Shown: positions 1-9,113, numbered from the stretch's first letter. The stretch is 64,000 nucleotides of DNA from JACMLX01 sp040384325 (GCA_040384325.1 JAZKJL010000005.1:1178001-1242000); one strand, 5' to 3'. Made by a program: numbers and translations. Notes: generated by a model from the letters alone, not told the origin.

Positions 1-1559
1 CCGGCGGCGGGAACGATGGCAAGCACCCGATCTCGTGGCGTCACGAGTACGACGGCGGGCGCGCGTGGTACACCGGACTCGGTCACACCAACGAGTCGTA
101 CGCGGATTCGCTCTTCCTGAAGCACGTGCTGGGCGGCCTGCAGTACGCCGTCGGTACACCACGACGCGCGTTGGACTACGCCCGCGCCACCGCCGAGCGA
201 CCGCCTGCCGACTCGTTGTTCCGCAAGGTGGCGCTGACGATGGGGACGCTCGCCGAGCCCACCGAGATGGCGGTGCTGCCCACTGGCGACGTGCTGATCG
301 CGCAACGCGGTGGAGAGGTGGCGTTCTACCGTGCGTCCGACAAGTCGGTCAAGACGGCCGGCAAGCTCGCGGTCTACAGCAAGAGCAAGAACGGTTCGAA
401 CGTCGAGGAGGGACTGCTTGGCCTGACCATCGATCCTGACTTCGCCACGAATCGGTACGTGTACCTGTTCTACAGCCCGGCGGATACGACCGTCAACCGG
501 TTGTCCCGGTTCGAGTTCGAAGGCGACTCGCTGAAGATGTCGAGCGAGAAGATCGTGCTGCAGTTCCATTCGCAGCGCGAGATCTGCTGTCACACCGGTG
601 GGTCGCTGGCATTCGGGCCGGGACGGCTGCTGTACGTGTCCACCGGTGACAACTCCACGCCCTTCGATGAGAAGGGGGTGACACATGCCAGTCATGGCTT
701 CTCACCGACCGACGATCGCCCCGGACACGAACCGTACGACGCGCGGCGCACGTCGGCCAACACCAACGACCTGCGCGGCAAGATCCTGCGGTTGCACGTG
801 CTCACCAACGGCACCTACGACATTCCCGCCGGCAACCTGTTCGCACCCGGCATGCCGAACACGCGGCCGGAAATCTTCGTGATGGGCAACCGGAACCCGT
901 ACCGCATCGCCGTGGACCAGCAGAACGGCTGGTTGTACTGGGGCGAGGTGGGGCCGGATGCGGCCGACGACACGCTGGCCACGCGCGGCCCGCGCGGCTA
1001 CGACGAGATCAACCAGGCGCGCACCGCCGGCAACTACGGCTGGCCGCTGTTCGTGGGCGCCAACTACCCGTATCATCGCTGGGACTATGCCACCGGGCAG
1101 AGCGGCCCGCTCCACGACGCCGCGGCCCCACTGAACGAGTCACGCAACAACACCGGTGTACGCGAGTTGCCGCCGGCACGCGGGGCATTCGTCTGGTATC
1201 CCTACGGTGCCACGCAGGACTTCCCGCAGGTGAACAAGGGAGGCCGCACGGCGATGGCCGGCCCGGTGTACCACCGCGCCATGTTCGCGAAGGCCGGCGA
1301 CACCGCGATGCCGCAGTACCTCGACGGCAAGCTCTTCATCTACGACTGGATCCGGCATTGGATCATGGCCGTCACGCTGACACCGAGCGGCGACTTCGAC
1401 ACCATGGAGCCGTTCGCGCCGCGCGATTCGTTCTCGGCGCCGATCGACATGGAGCTGGGTCCCGACGGGCGACTCTACGTGCTGGAGTACGGCAAGGCGT
1501 GGTTCGCGAAGAACGCGGATGCCGGCCTGTCGATGATCGAATACCGCGGCAAGCGCTGA
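1..1559 (+). CDS. ThuA-domain / PQQ-type sugar dehydrogenase fusion (5'-truncated)
   Basis: The reading frame is open from base 3, so the gene enters from the left edge; 518 residues are visible. The first ~45 residues (PISWRHEYDGGRAW, TGLGHTNESY, then KHVLGGLQYAVG) match the C-terminal end of a ThuA-like, trehalose-utilisation-type domain. From about residue 75 the protein becomes a glucose/sorbosone dehydrogenase-type beta-propeller, with EEGLLGLTIDPDF, CCHTGGSLAFGPG, STGDNSTPF and VMGNRNPYRIAVD. That family oxidises sugars with PQQ. ThuA-propeller fusions are common secreted proteins in sugar-degrading bacteria, but the substrate is unknown here. No PKD or carbohydrate-binding module follows; the chain ends soon after the propeller. 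It converges on the M19 homologue 31 bp away. A GTG at 126 could be mistaken for the start, but the homology continues upstream of it. Confidence 0.88.
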   Translation, partial: GGGNDGKHPISWRHEYDGGRAWYTGLGHTNESYADSLFLKHVLGGLQYAVGTPRRALDYARATAERPPADSLFRKVALTMGTLAEPTEMAVLPTGDVLIAQRGGEVAFYRASDKSVKTAGKLAVYSKSKNGSNVEEGLLGLTIDPDFATNRYVYLFYSPADTTVNRLSRFEFEGDSLKMSSEKIVLQFHSQREICCHTGGSLAFGPGRLLYVSTGDNSTPFDEKGVTHASHGFSPTDDRPGHEPYDARRTSANTNDLRGKILRLHVLTNGTYDIPAGNLFAPGMPNTRPEIFVMGNRNPYRIAVDQQNGWLYWGEVGPDAADDTLATRGPRGYDEINQARTAGNYGWPLFVGANYPYHRWDYATGQSGPLHDAAAPLNESRNNTGVRELPPARGAFVWYPYGATQDFPQVNKGGRTAMAGPVYHRAMFAKAGDTAMPQYLDGKLFIYDWIRHWIMAVTLTPSGDFDTMEPFAPRDSFSAPIDMELGPDGRLYVLEYGKAWFAKNADAGLSMIEYRGKR

Positions 1560-1590
1560 CACCGGGCGCCTGCCGCGCGAGTGATCGTCG

Positions 1591-2739
1591 TCAGGCCAGC
1601 CAGGTGTCCTTCATCAGGCGCACGAAGTTGCCACCGATGATCTTCTCCACCCGCGCTGCGGAGTGACCGCGCGCCGAGAGCTTCTCGGCGATGCGTTCCA
1701 TGCGGCGCGGCGTGTTGAGGTCGGAGACGAACATCGGCACCGCCGGATCCTCACCCGGCGCGGCGATGCCGGCCTTCTGGCGCCCTTCCACGAAGGTGCG
1801 GTGCACGCGCATGTATTCGTCGTTGACCACGTGTGGCGTGATGGAGAGATCGCTGCCGATACCGACGTGGTCCTCGCCGCAGACCTTCACTGCATGTTCG
1901 ATGTGCCGGATCAGGTCGTCCGACGTGGGCTGGCCCTGCATGGTGAGGAACGGCATCAGGTAGATGCCCACCACGCCACCCTTGTTGGCCATCCGCTTGA
2001 GGTCTGCATCCAGCTTGCTGCGCGGTCGGTCGGCGATGGCACGGCAGGCCGAATGACTGATCGCCACCGGCGTGCTCGAGTGTTCGATCGCCTCGGCGGT
2101 GGTGCGCTGGCCGCAGTGTCCGAGGTCCACGATCACGCCGTGCGTGTTGAGCGCATCGACCAGCTGTCGCCCCAGCGGCGTGAGGCCGCCGTTCTCCGGC
2201 TGCAGGCACCCATCACCGAACAGGTTGCGCACGTTGTAGGTGAGCTGCACGATGCGCAGGCCGAAGGCATGGTAGAGCGACACGCGTGAGAGGTCGGTGT
2301 CGATGGCCACGCCATCCTGGAAGCCGTAGATCAGCCCCAGCTTCCGCTGCCGCTTGGCGGTGACGAGATCGGCGGTGGTGCGGATCTTCATCAGCACATC
2401 GGGATGGCGCTCCATGTCGCGCTCCCACTTCGCCATCGCACTGAAGACTTCCTGCGGGGTGCGACCGCCGATGGTGAGGTTGAGCGCAGTGATGCCGGAG
2501 GCGCGTGTGTTGGCCACCATCTCCGGCGTCAGGGCATCCACCTGCACGGGGGTGTTGAACGGACCCGGGCTGGCGAGGAAGTCCACCACCGTGGCCTGTG
2601 CGTATCGCGGCCACGCCGTCGCCGGCTCCACCAGCGGTGCACCCATCGCGTGCGCGGTGCGAGTGAGTGACGGCAAGAGTGCGAGTCCGCCCACCACCTT
2701 CGAGAACTCGCGACGCGACACCGCATCATGCATCGACAT
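1591..2739 (-). CDS. Membrane dipeptidase (peptidase M19) family protein, probably divergent at the metal site
   Basis: 382 residues. The start chosen is ATG at 2739, with GGAG a few bases upstream; a second ATG lies at 2733. The N-terminus has a Tat-like leader (SRREFSKVVGGLALLPSL), so export is likely. The M19 fold is shown by FGLRIVQLTYNVRNLFG, GGLTPLGRQLVDALN, VIVDLGHCG, VAISHSACRAI and HVGIGSDLS, in the usual order. M19 enzymes hydrolyse dipeptides with a binuclear zinc centre. Two usual ligand sites look altered: the N-terminal HxD is absent (VVDFLASPG is found there), and the bridging Glu region reads IYGFQDG instead of a typical EG. The two later His ligands are present. It may therefore be a distinct subfamily with another substrate or no activity. 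It is transcribed away from the YHYH gene, with 123 bp between the starts. Confidence 0.85.
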   Translation of the reverse strand: MSMHDAVSRREFSKVVGGLALLPSLTRTAHAMGAPLVEPATAWPRYAQATVVDFLASPGPFNTPVQVDALTPEMVANTRASGITALNLTIGGRTPQEVFSAMAKWERDMERHPDVLMKIRTTADLVTAKRQRKLGLIYGFQDGVAIDTDLSRVSLYHAFGLRIVQLTYNVRNLFGDGCLQPENGGLTPLGRQLVDALNTHGVIVDLGHCGQRTTAEAIEHSSTPVAISHSACRAIADRPRSKLDADLKRMANKGGVVGIYLMPFLTMQGQPTSDDLIRHIEHAVKVCGEDHVGIGSDLSITPHVVNDEYMRVHRTFVEGRQKAGIAAPGEDPAVPMFVSDLNTPRRMERIAEKLSARGHSAARVEKIIGGNFVRLMKDTWLA

Positions 2740-2862
2740 GACCGACTCCACGGCAGGGGGAGAAAGGCCCGCACCGCCGCTGCATGGAATGAAACGGCAT
2801 CGGCGGTTGTCCAATCAGCAGGTCGCCCGCTGGCGACCCTCCATTCTATCTCCGAGGCACCG

Positions 2863-3789
2863 ATGCTCGCACGACACACACTGACCCTGACCGGCCTGGC
2901 CACCCTCGTCGCCTGTGGTTCCAGCGGCACCGCCACCGGCACGCTACCCGACGACCCGGGTGCATCACTCGGCGTGGCCTGCAACCTGAACGTCTCGGAG
3001 TTCAACAGCAGCAGCCGAGTGAACCTGACCAGCACGTCGAAGTGGAGCTGCGCCGGTACCGTGCGCACGATGACCGGCAACGGCATCCCGAACCATCCGG
3101 TCACCAGCGGCAGTTTCGCGACGCCGATGAGCGCGCAGAACCTGACCGTCAGCATGCGCCTGACGCCGGTGAACACCGGTATGGCATCGGGGTCGATCAT
3201 GACGCCGGGCTACGCGCTCAACAGCGTGAAGTTCGATCCGGCCACGGCCGGCAGCTGCACCTCCACCGCCACGTCCACCGCGCCGGGTGGTGGCTGCGTG
3301 GCAGCCATGGGCACCGATCCGTGGCGGCTGGAAGCCATCGGTGGCGCGTTCACGTTCGGCACCGACGAGAGCAACGCGCACGTGCAACCCAACGGCCAGT
3401 ACCACTATCACGGCGTGCCGGAAGCGTATGTCAGCAAGCTGGCGATGGGCCAGGCGATGACGATGGTGGGATTCGCGGTGGACGGCTTCCCGATCTATGC
3501 GCGCTACGGCTACACCACCGCCACCAATGCCGCCTCGGCCATCAAGGTCGTCACGTCGAGCTGGCGCCTGAAGGCCGTGCCGGATGCCGGACGGCCGTCG
3601 GTTTCCATCTTTCCGATGGGCACGTTCACACAGGACTACGAGTATGCGGTCGGCTCGGGTGATCTCGACGAATGCAACGGTCGCAGCGGTGTGACGCCCG
3701 AGTTTCCCAGCGGCACCTACCACTACTACATCACCGACACCTTCCCGTACATCCAGCGCTGCGTGAAGGGCACCATAGGGACGAGCTGA
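2863..3789 (+). CDS. YHYH-domain lipoprotein
   Basis: 308 residues starting at ATG 2863. The N-terminus is a lipoprotein leader (LTLTGLATLVAC), so the protein should be anchored outside the cytoplasm. The hallmark GQYHYHGVPEAYV occurs near residue 180 and is followed by GFAVDGFPIYARYGY. The closing block GTYHYYITDTFPYIQRC is also typical of YHYH proteins (PF14240-like), whose biochemical role is not established. Four or more Cys and many His could bind metal, which is inference. The stop codon overlaps the next start by one base (TGATG), so the two genes are probably translated together. It is divergent from the M19 gene. Confidence 0.85.
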   Translation: MLARHTLTLTGLATLVACGSSGTATGTLPDDPGASLGVACNLNVSEFNSSSRVNLTSTSKWSCAGTVRTMTGNGIPNHPVTSGSFATPMSAQNLTVSMRLTPVNTGMASGSIMTPGYALNSVKFDPATAGSCTSTATSTAPGGGCVAAMGTDPWRLEAIGGAFTFGTDESNAHVQPNGQYHYHGVPEAYVSKLAMGQAMTMVGFAVDGFPIYARYGYTTATNAASAIKVVTSSWRLKAVPDAGRPSVSIFPMGTFTQDYEYAVGSGDLDECNGRSGVTPEFPSGTYHYYITDTFPYIQRCVKGTIGTS

Positions 3790-4379
3790 TGCGCGCCAAT
3801 TCACGACATGTGTTGCTGGTCGGCGCGTTCCTGCTCGCGGCACCGTCGGCGCAGGCGCACATGATGCCGCAGCAGACCGTCACGCTGAACGTTCGCGGCA
3901 GTGCGGCGTTCGTCGCACTCTCCATTCCCGTCTCTGCACTGCGCGACTGGGACAGGAACGGCGATGGTCGCATGACACGGCAGGAACTGGCCGCGAGCCA
4001 GGCTGCGGTCCGACGGCAGCTGGATGCCGGCATCGTGGTTCGCGCCGGTCGTGACGCCGGTCGGCGTGACCTGATCCTTCCGAACGTGGAGCTGGACGAG
4101 GGCGATTCGCTGGCGGTGCGCGGCGGCACCCATCTGCTGGTGCTGGTGCGGCAGTCGTTCACCGCCGCACCTGTGGACGTGACGCTCCGGCTGTCGCTGT
4201 TCGGTGCCAACGCCGCCGAGCGCAGGTTCATCGTCAAGGCCACCGCCACCGGCATGCCGGAAGTGGCGATCCTGACGCCGAACGATTCATCGCATGCGTT
4301 CTTCCGACCAATTCCCGCCTTGGTGGCGCGGTGGATTGCCGCGTTGCGGTCTGCGCTGCACTTCAATCGGTTCGCATGA
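3789..4379 (+). CDS. Secreted EF-hand protein, partner of the YHYH protein
   Basis: 196 residues. The start ATG overlaps the upstream TGA by one base, indicating translational coupling. A signal peptide is clear (VLLVGAFLLAAPSAQAH, cleavage around residue 23). Residues 55-66 form one complete EF-hand loop, DRNGDGRMTRQE, so calcium binding outside the cytoplasm is likely. The rest is beta-rich and not recognised. The C-terminus (ALVARWIAALRSALHF) is amphipathic and might touch the membrane. Pairing with a YHYH protein suggests a shared extracytoplasmic task. It converges on the lipoprotein gene 27 bp downstream. Confidence 0.78.
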   Translation: MRANSRHVLLVGAFLLAAPSAQAHMMPQQTVTLNVRGSAAFVALSIPVSALRDWDRNGDGRMTRQELAASQAAVRRQLDAGIVVRAGRDAGRRDLILPNVELDEGDSLAVRGGTHLLVLVRQSFTAAPVDVTLRLSLFGANAAERRFIVKATATGMPEVAILTPNDSSHAFFRPIPALVARWIAALRSALHFNRFA

Positions 4380-4406
4380 CCGTGCCACGTCGCTCGTCCA
4401 CACGCG

Positions 4407-5099
4407 TCACAGCCCGAAGATCCCGCGAAACCCGCTGACGCCCTCGCGCCGCACCACGATCGACGGGATGACGAGGACGCGATTGGTGTTGAGCCCGAGC
4501 ACCGAGCGATCGTAGTAGACACCGATCTCCGGCCCGATGCTGTAGTCCCGGTCACCGAGCAGGTAGCCGATGCTGGCGCCGACCACCGGATCGTCCCGGA
4601 TCGCGGTGCGCGTGATCGGGATTACCTGCACCGCCCGGATCGCCCCGTACAGCTGCCCGTACTGCGACCAGCGGCCGGACGAGATCAGCGTCGCCTCCAG
4701 CCCTGCGTGTTCACCCATGTTGAGGATGCCACCGCCGAGCATGATCGAGGTGCGGGCGCGATTCTCGGGACGGGCGGAGGTATCGGCGCGGGTCAGCTGC
4801 TGCTTCCAGGTCGCCATGAAGCCGCTCCAGGTGGCGAGGCGGAAGCCGATGTCGGTGCGCGGGCCGACGCCATACCGGACTTCGGTATCCACTGACGGCC
4901 GCCGCGTCGGCAAACTGTCATCGAGGGTGCCGGGCACCACGCTGATGCTGGAACTCGAGGTGCGCTCGCCCTTCGGCGCCGTCTCGGCGCCCTGGCCGAC
5001 GGTGTACGAGATGCATCCCGTGAGCAGCGAACAGGCCAGCAACGCGAGTGGCGCCACGAGGCGGGACGGGAATGGACGATGGGGACGACGTGCAGGCAT
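4407..5099 (-). CDS. Putative lipoprotein of unknown function
   Basis: 230 residues. The leader PLALLACSLLTGCISYTVGQG contains a good lipobox (LTGC), so it is predicted to be a lipid-anchored envelope protein. The mature part has alternating hydrophobic residues (GPRTDIGFRLATWSGFMATW, GASIGYLLGDRDYSIGPEIG, VYYDRSVLGLNTNRVLVIPS), a pattern like a small outer-membrane beta-barrel. No family is recognised. A 16-bp palindrome at 5158-5173 lies about 60 bp upstream of the start and could regulate it. Confidence 0.72.
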   Translation of the reverse strand: MPARRPHRPFPSRLVAPLALLACSLLTGCISYTVGQGAETAPKGERTSSSSISVVPGTLDDSLPTRRPSVDTEVRYGVGPRTDIGFRLATWSGFMATWKQQLTRADTSARPENRARTSIMLGGGILNMGEHAGLEATLISSGRWSQYGQLYGAIRAVQVIPITRTAIRDDPVVGASIGYLLGDRDYSIGPEIGVYYDRSVLGLNTNRVLVIPSIVVRREGVSGFRGIFGL

Positions 5100-5157
5100 G
5101 GCAGGCTCCGTGAGTTGGGGTCACGGCCATGATGCCCGCACCACGTCGCGCCACCGA

Positions 5158-5173
5158 TACGTCAGGTGACGTA
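5158..5173. promoter_or_regulatory. TACGTCA-GG-TGACGTA palindrome
   Basis: Seven-base arms mirror each other perfectly around a GG centre, 59 bp upstream of the lipoprotein start at 5099. The half-site TGACGTAG also appears twice upstream of the SGNH lipoprotein gene (55626-55656). It is a candidate operator; its binding partner is unknown. Confidence 0.35.
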
Positions 5174-5198
5174 GGGATCCACGTCCGCTGCATGCGAA

Positions 5199-5231
5199 AG
5201 GCGCCGCACACCCGACCGGTGTGCGGCGCCT
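5199..5231 (-). terminator. Rho-independent-type hairpin after the SulP/carbonic anhydrase operon
   Basis: A 14-bp perfect stem (AGGCGCCGCACACC pairs with bases 5218-5231) closes a 5-base loop. Read on the minus strand it lies 41 bp beyond the carbonic anhydrase stop and is followed by a short T run. It would end the minus-strand operon. Confidence 0.6.
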
Positions 5232-5272
5232 CGTTTGCTGCTGTCGATCGGATGTCGGCTGACCGGCGTGGG

Positions 5273-5923
5273 TTACTGCCCCGGGTGCCACCCGATGAAC
5301 TTCTCGCGCAGGCCCTGCGCCTTGTCCTCACCATCGAGGCCGGAGACGAGCTCGCGCAGCAGGCCGTCGTGCAGGTCGTAGACGATCCCGTGCAGCACGG
5401 GACGGCGACCCTTCGCCCACGCGCGTTGCACCACCGGCGTGCGGGAGAGCTGGAAGACCTGCTTCATCACGTTCAGCTCGACCAGCCGGTTCGTCTTGTC
5501 GTGCACGTCCTTGATGGCGTCGATCTCGTCGGCGTTCCAGCGGTAGACGTCACGGATCACGTGCAGCCAGTGGTCCACCACGCCGTGCCCCGGCGGGCCG
5601 AGGGCCGCCTTCACGCCGCCGCAGCCGTAGTGCCCGCAGATCAGCACGTGCTTCACGTCGAGGAACTCCACCGCGTACTCGAGCGCCGCGAGCATGCTCA
5701 AGTCGTTCGGGTGCGCCTGGTTGGCGATGTTGCGGTGGGTGAAGATCTCGCCCGGCTTGGCGCCGGTGAGCACCTCGGTCGGGACACGCGAGTCACAGCA
5801 GCCGATGAGGAAGAAGTGCGGCTCCTGTCCGGCGGCTCGGCGCTCGAAGTACGTCGGGTCCGTCTCCCGGATGGCCGTGGCCCATTCCCGGTTGTTGGCG
5901 AACATTTTCTCGTAGGTCTGCAT
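5273..5923 (-). CDS. Beta-class carbonic anhydrase
   Basis: 216 residues, a normal length for the family. It interconverts CO2 and bicarbonate using one zinc. The zinc ligands and catalytic dyad are visible: Cys42, Asp44 and Arg46 in GCCDSRVPTE, then His98 and Cys101 in ICGHYGCGGVKAAL. No signal peptide is present, so it is cytoplasmic. The start ATG at 5923 lies 3 bp after the stop of the SulP transporter gene, so the two are one transcript. That pairing suggests hydration control of bicarbonate carried by the transporter (inference). A hairpin terminator follows. Confidence 0.95.
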   Translation of the reverse strand: MQTYEKMFANNREWATAIRETDPTYFERRAAGQEPHFFLIGCCDSRVPTEVLTGAKPGEIFTHRNIANQAHPNDLSMLAALEYAVEFLDVKHVLICGHYGCGGVKAALGPPGHGVVDHWLHVIRDVYRWNADEIDAIKDVHDKTNRLVELNVMKQVFQLSRTPVVQRAWAKGRRPVLHGIVYDLHDGLLRELVSGLDGEDKAQGLREKFIGWHPGQ

Positions 5924-5926
5924 CGA

Positions 5927-7495
5927 TCAGTACGTATGCGTGGGGGTCATTTGCACTGCGGGCACGTTCACCAGCCGGTAGTCGATGTTGCGGAGCTTGG
6001 CCGTCTCGGAGAATTCGTGCAGCGATTCCAGCACGTCATAGTCGAACCGGGTGGTCTTCGATCCATCGATCTCGACCCGGGCGCCGTCGGGCAGGGCGCT
6101 GAGGGTGCGTTCGATGTTGGCCTTGCTGAGGAAGGTGGCCTGGTCGGGGAGCTGGAACCGGCGCAGCACCGCCCCGTCGGGGCTCACGCGACGCAGCGCC
6201 GGCTGGCGCAGGTATTCGGCGAGGATGAAGAAGCCGGCCACGAAGAGCCCGATCGCGATGCCGATCAGCAGGTTGGTGAGCACGATCGCCACCACCGTCA
6301 CGATGAAGGGCACGAACTGCGCGGTGCCGAGCGCCCACGAGGTGCGGAACAGCGCCGGTGACGCGAGGCGGAAGCCGGTGTAGAGCAGCAGCGCCGCCAC
6401 GGCCGCCAGCGGGATGCGATTCAGCAGCGCGGGAATGGTCAGCACACAGCCGAGCAGCAGCACGCCCTGCAGCACCGACGCCCAGCGCGTGCGCGCACCG
6501 GAATCGATGTTGGCAGCGCTTCGCACCAGCACACCGGTCATCGGCAGGCCACCGACGAGGCCCGCCAGGAAGTTGCCCACACCCTGCGCCATCAACTCGC
6601 GATTGGTGTCCGACTCGCGCTTGAACGGATCCATCTTGTCGGTCGCCTTCATGCTCAGCAGCGACTCGAGGCTGGCCACCACCGCGATCGTGACACCGAT
6701 GCGCCAGGCATCGAACGTGAGCAGGGCGCGGAAGTCGGGGAGCGAGAAGAGGCCGAAGAGATGGCCGTCCTGCTGCGGCACCGGCAGTTGCACCAGGTGT
6801 GACGTGCCGATCGCCAGCGTCGGTGCGAAGCGCTCGAAGAGCGCGTTGGCGACGATACCCAGCGTCACCACGACCAGCGGGGCCGGCACCAGCTTCAGCT
6901 TCCGCAGCGCCGGCTGGTGCCAGAGGATCATCACCAGCAGCGAGGCCACCGCGATCAGCACCGCCCCCGGCTGGATCGCCTGCAGCACGTGCCCGAGCGT
7001 CGAGAAGGTGGTCTCGGCGTTCGACTGGAGGAACGACTCGTCACCCTCGAAGTCGGCGTCGAGACCCATCGCGTGCGGGATCTGCTTCAGCACCAGGATG
7101 ACGCCGATGCCGGCCAGCATGCCCTTGATCACCGCGCTCGGGAAGTAGTACCCCACGATGCCGGCGCGCATCACCGACAGCGCCACTTGCACCGCACCGC
7201 CGATCATCACCGCCGCGAGGAACTGTTCGAAGCTGCCGAGGGTGCCGATGCCGCCGAGCACGATCACCGTCAGGCCAGCGGCGGGTCCGCTGACCATCAG
7301 TGAGGAGTTCGACAGCGACCCGACGACGATGCCGCCGATCACGCCCGAGATGATGCCGGCGGAAAGCGGTGCGCCTGATGCCAGCGCGATGCCGAGACAG
7401 AGTGGCAGCGCGAGCAGGAACACCGACACCGAGGCCGGCAGGTCGCTGCGCCAGCTGTCGCGCAGCGAAGGAAGGGTGGTGCGTGAATCGGACAT
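5927..7495 (-). CDS. SulP-family anion (probably bicarbonate or sulfate) transporter
   Basis: 522 residues from ATG 7495. Upstream codons in the same frame show no homology and were excluded. It opens with the SulP signature region (DLPASVSVFLLALPLCLG, IALASGAPLSAGIISGVIGG, SNSSLMVSGPAAGLT). A dozen or so hydrophobic segments follow to about residue 405. The C-terminal ~85 residues (FLSKANIERTLSALPDGARV, IDGSKTTRFDYDVLESL) are STAS-like. SulP proteins move sulfate, bicarbonate or other anions with Na+ or H+. Co-transcription with a beta-carbonic anhydrase favours bicarbonate (inference); sulfate or another anion cannot be excluded from sequence. Confidence 0.92.
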   Translation of the reverse strand: MSDSRTTLPSLRDSWRSDLPASVSVFLLALPLCLGIALASGAPLSAGIISGVIGGIVVGSLSNSSLMVSGPAAGLTVIVLGGIGTLGSFEQFLAAVMIGGAVQVALSVMRAGIVGYYFPSAVIKGMLAGIGVILVLKQIPHAMGLDADFEGDESFLQSNAETTFSTLGHVLQAIQPGAVLIAVASLLVMILWHQPALRKLKLVPAPLVVVTLGIVANALFERFAPTLAIGTSHLVQLPVPQQDGHLFGLFSLPDFRALLTFDAWRIGVTIAVVASLESLLSMKATDKMDPFKRESDTNRELMAQGVGNFLAGLVGGLPMTGVLVRSAANIDSGARTRWASVLQGVLLLGCVLTIPALLNRIPLAAVAALLLYTGFRLASPALFRTSWALGTAQFVPFIVTVVAIVLTNLLIGIAIGLFVAGFFILAEYLRQPALRRVSPDGAVLRRFQLPDQATFLSKANIERTLSALPDGARVEIDGSKTTRFDYDVLESLHEFSETAKLRNIDYRLVNVPAVQMTPTHTY

Positions 7496-7673
7496 CACGA
7501 AGGCGCAGGTGGTGACAGAGGGCGCGTCGGGCCTGACGGGCGTAGCGCAGCGGCGGTCCGCATGGAATCCGGTGCCGGATCGATCGTCCAGCACCGCACA
7601 GTATAATTCGCGCCGGAGCATGTCTCCCTGACGCTGTGTGGCCGTTACGAATGCAGCCTGTTCGAATCGTCCG

Positions 7674-9035
7674 TCAGGACGGCGCGTTACAACGGAGGGT
7701 GAGCGCCAGCGGCGGCTCGACGCTCTCGTCGACCAGTACGCGCAGCCGGCGCACGGCGCTGGCGGTGACGCGCTCGAGGCGGCGATGCCCGATGGTGGTG
7801 CCGGCGAGGAGTGGACGCCAGCCGCGTCCGTCATCGGTCTCGACGCGGAAGCGGGCCACGCGCTGGCCCGACGCGATGTTCTCGCGCAGGTCGAGGATGC
7901 CGATCGACGCCGGTTGCGCGAACTGCACCAGCAATGCCGCGCTGCGTGCATCGGTGACGCGCCAGCGGGTGCGTGCACCAGCGGCCAGGTCGCGTGCCAG
8001 TTGTGTGTCGAGCGCGGTCCGCATGCCGCGCAGGGCCGCCACATCAATGTCGTGCAGCAGGCCCGCGCGGGTCGGCGGCACGTTCAGCAACAGCTTCGAA
8101 TTGCGGCCGACGGAGGTGAAATACAGCGACACCAAGTCGTCCACCGTGCGCACCTTCGCGTCTTCGGCCGGATGATGAAACCATCCCGGCCGGATGGAGA
8201 CATCGGTTTCGCCCGGTCGCCAGACGGTGCCGTCACGATCACCCTCCTGCAGCGATCGGATCACGTCGTCGCCGCTGAGCCCCGGCACCGTGACGATGCG
8301 CGGATCGATGGTGGACCAGTTGGTGAGGCCGGCGGTGCCGCGCTCGTTGCCGATCCAGCGCACGTCAGGGCCGGCGTCGGAGAAGATCACGGCGCGGGGC
8401 TGCAGCCGTTTCACGGTGCCCCACGTGCGCGGCCAGTCGTAGACCTGGCGACGACCGTTCGGGCCTTCGCCATTGGCGCCGTCGAACCAGACCTCGTGGA
8501 TGTCGCCGTACTGCGTGAGCAGCTCGGTGAGTTGCGCCAGATAGAGGTCGTTGTAGCGCGGCGAGTCACCGTAGGATGGCTCGTGCCGGTCCCACGGCGA
8601 GAGGTAGAGCCCGGGCTTGAGGCCATCGGCGCGGCAGGCGTTCACGAACTCGCGCACGAGGTCACCGGCGCCGTTCCGCCATGGACTGGCGGCCACCGAG
8701 TGGGAGGTGGTGCGCGTGGGCCAGAGGCAGAATCCGTCGTGGTGCTTGGCGGTCAGGATCACCGACTTGAAGCCGGCGGCGCGGGCGGCGCCGGTCCACT
8801 GCCGGGCATCGAGCGCGGAGGGATCGAAGCGCCGCGGATCCTCGGTGCCGTCGCCCCATTCACGATCGGTGAACGTGTTGATGCCGAAATGGACGAACAT
8901 CGATAGTTCGTCGCGTTGCCACTCGAGCTGCGACCGGCTCGGTCGCGGGCGGGCGGGTGCGGCGCCGGCGAGCCGTCGGCCGGTCGGAAGGAGTGTGGCG
9001 GCCGCAGTGGCGAGGAGGAAATCGCGTCGGTCCAT
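7674..9035 (-). CDS. Alpha-L-fucosidase (GH29), exported
   Basis: 453 residues starting at ATG 9035; a TTG three codons upstream is less likely. A Tat-like leader (MDRRDFLLATAAATLLPTG) predicts export. GH29 enzymes release alpha-linked fucose by a retaining mechanism. Typical blocks are SMFVHFGINTFTDREWGDG, SVILTAKHHDGFCLWPT and LKPGLYLSPWDRHEPSYG. The nucleophile Asp185 sits in IHEVWFDGANGEG. The C-terminal ~110 residues look like a beta-sandwich accessory domain. It stands between the SulP operon and a small membrane protein, all on the minus strand but separated by 178 and 78 bp, so co-transcription is uncertain. Confidence 0.9.
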   Translation of the reverse strand: MDRRDFLLATAAATLLPTGRRLAGAAPARPRPSRSQLEWQRDELSMFVHFGINTFTDREWGDGTEDPRRFDPSALDARQWTGAARAAGFKSVILTAKHHDGFCLWPTRTTSHSVAASPWRNGAGDLVREFVNACRADGLKPGLYLSPWDRHEPSYGDSPRYNDLYLAQLTELLTQYGDIHEVWFDGANGEGPNGRRQVYDWPRTWGTVKRLQPRAVIFSDAGPDVRWIGNERGTAGLTNWSTIDPRIVTVPGLSGDDVIRSLQEGDRDGTVWRPGETDVSIRPGWFHHPAEDAKVRTVDDLVSLYFTSVGRNSKLLLNVPPTRAGLLHDIDVAALRGMRTALDTQLARDLAAGARTRWRVTDARSAALLVQFAQPASIGILDLRENIASGQRVARFRVETDDGRGWRPLLAGTTIGHRRLERVTASAVRRLRVLVDESVEPPLALTLRCNAPS

Positions 9036-9113
9036 GCGGGCCAAGCTAGGGGCGCGGCAGTGGCGCCGGGGACTGCAGGCAGCCGGCCGTGGAGGTGGCC
9101 GGCTGCCGGTGGC

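Noticed and set aside
7496..8047. N-terminal extension of the SulP gene
   Set aside because: The extension overlaps the fucosidase gene and has no homology; the family N-terminus begins at ATG 7495.
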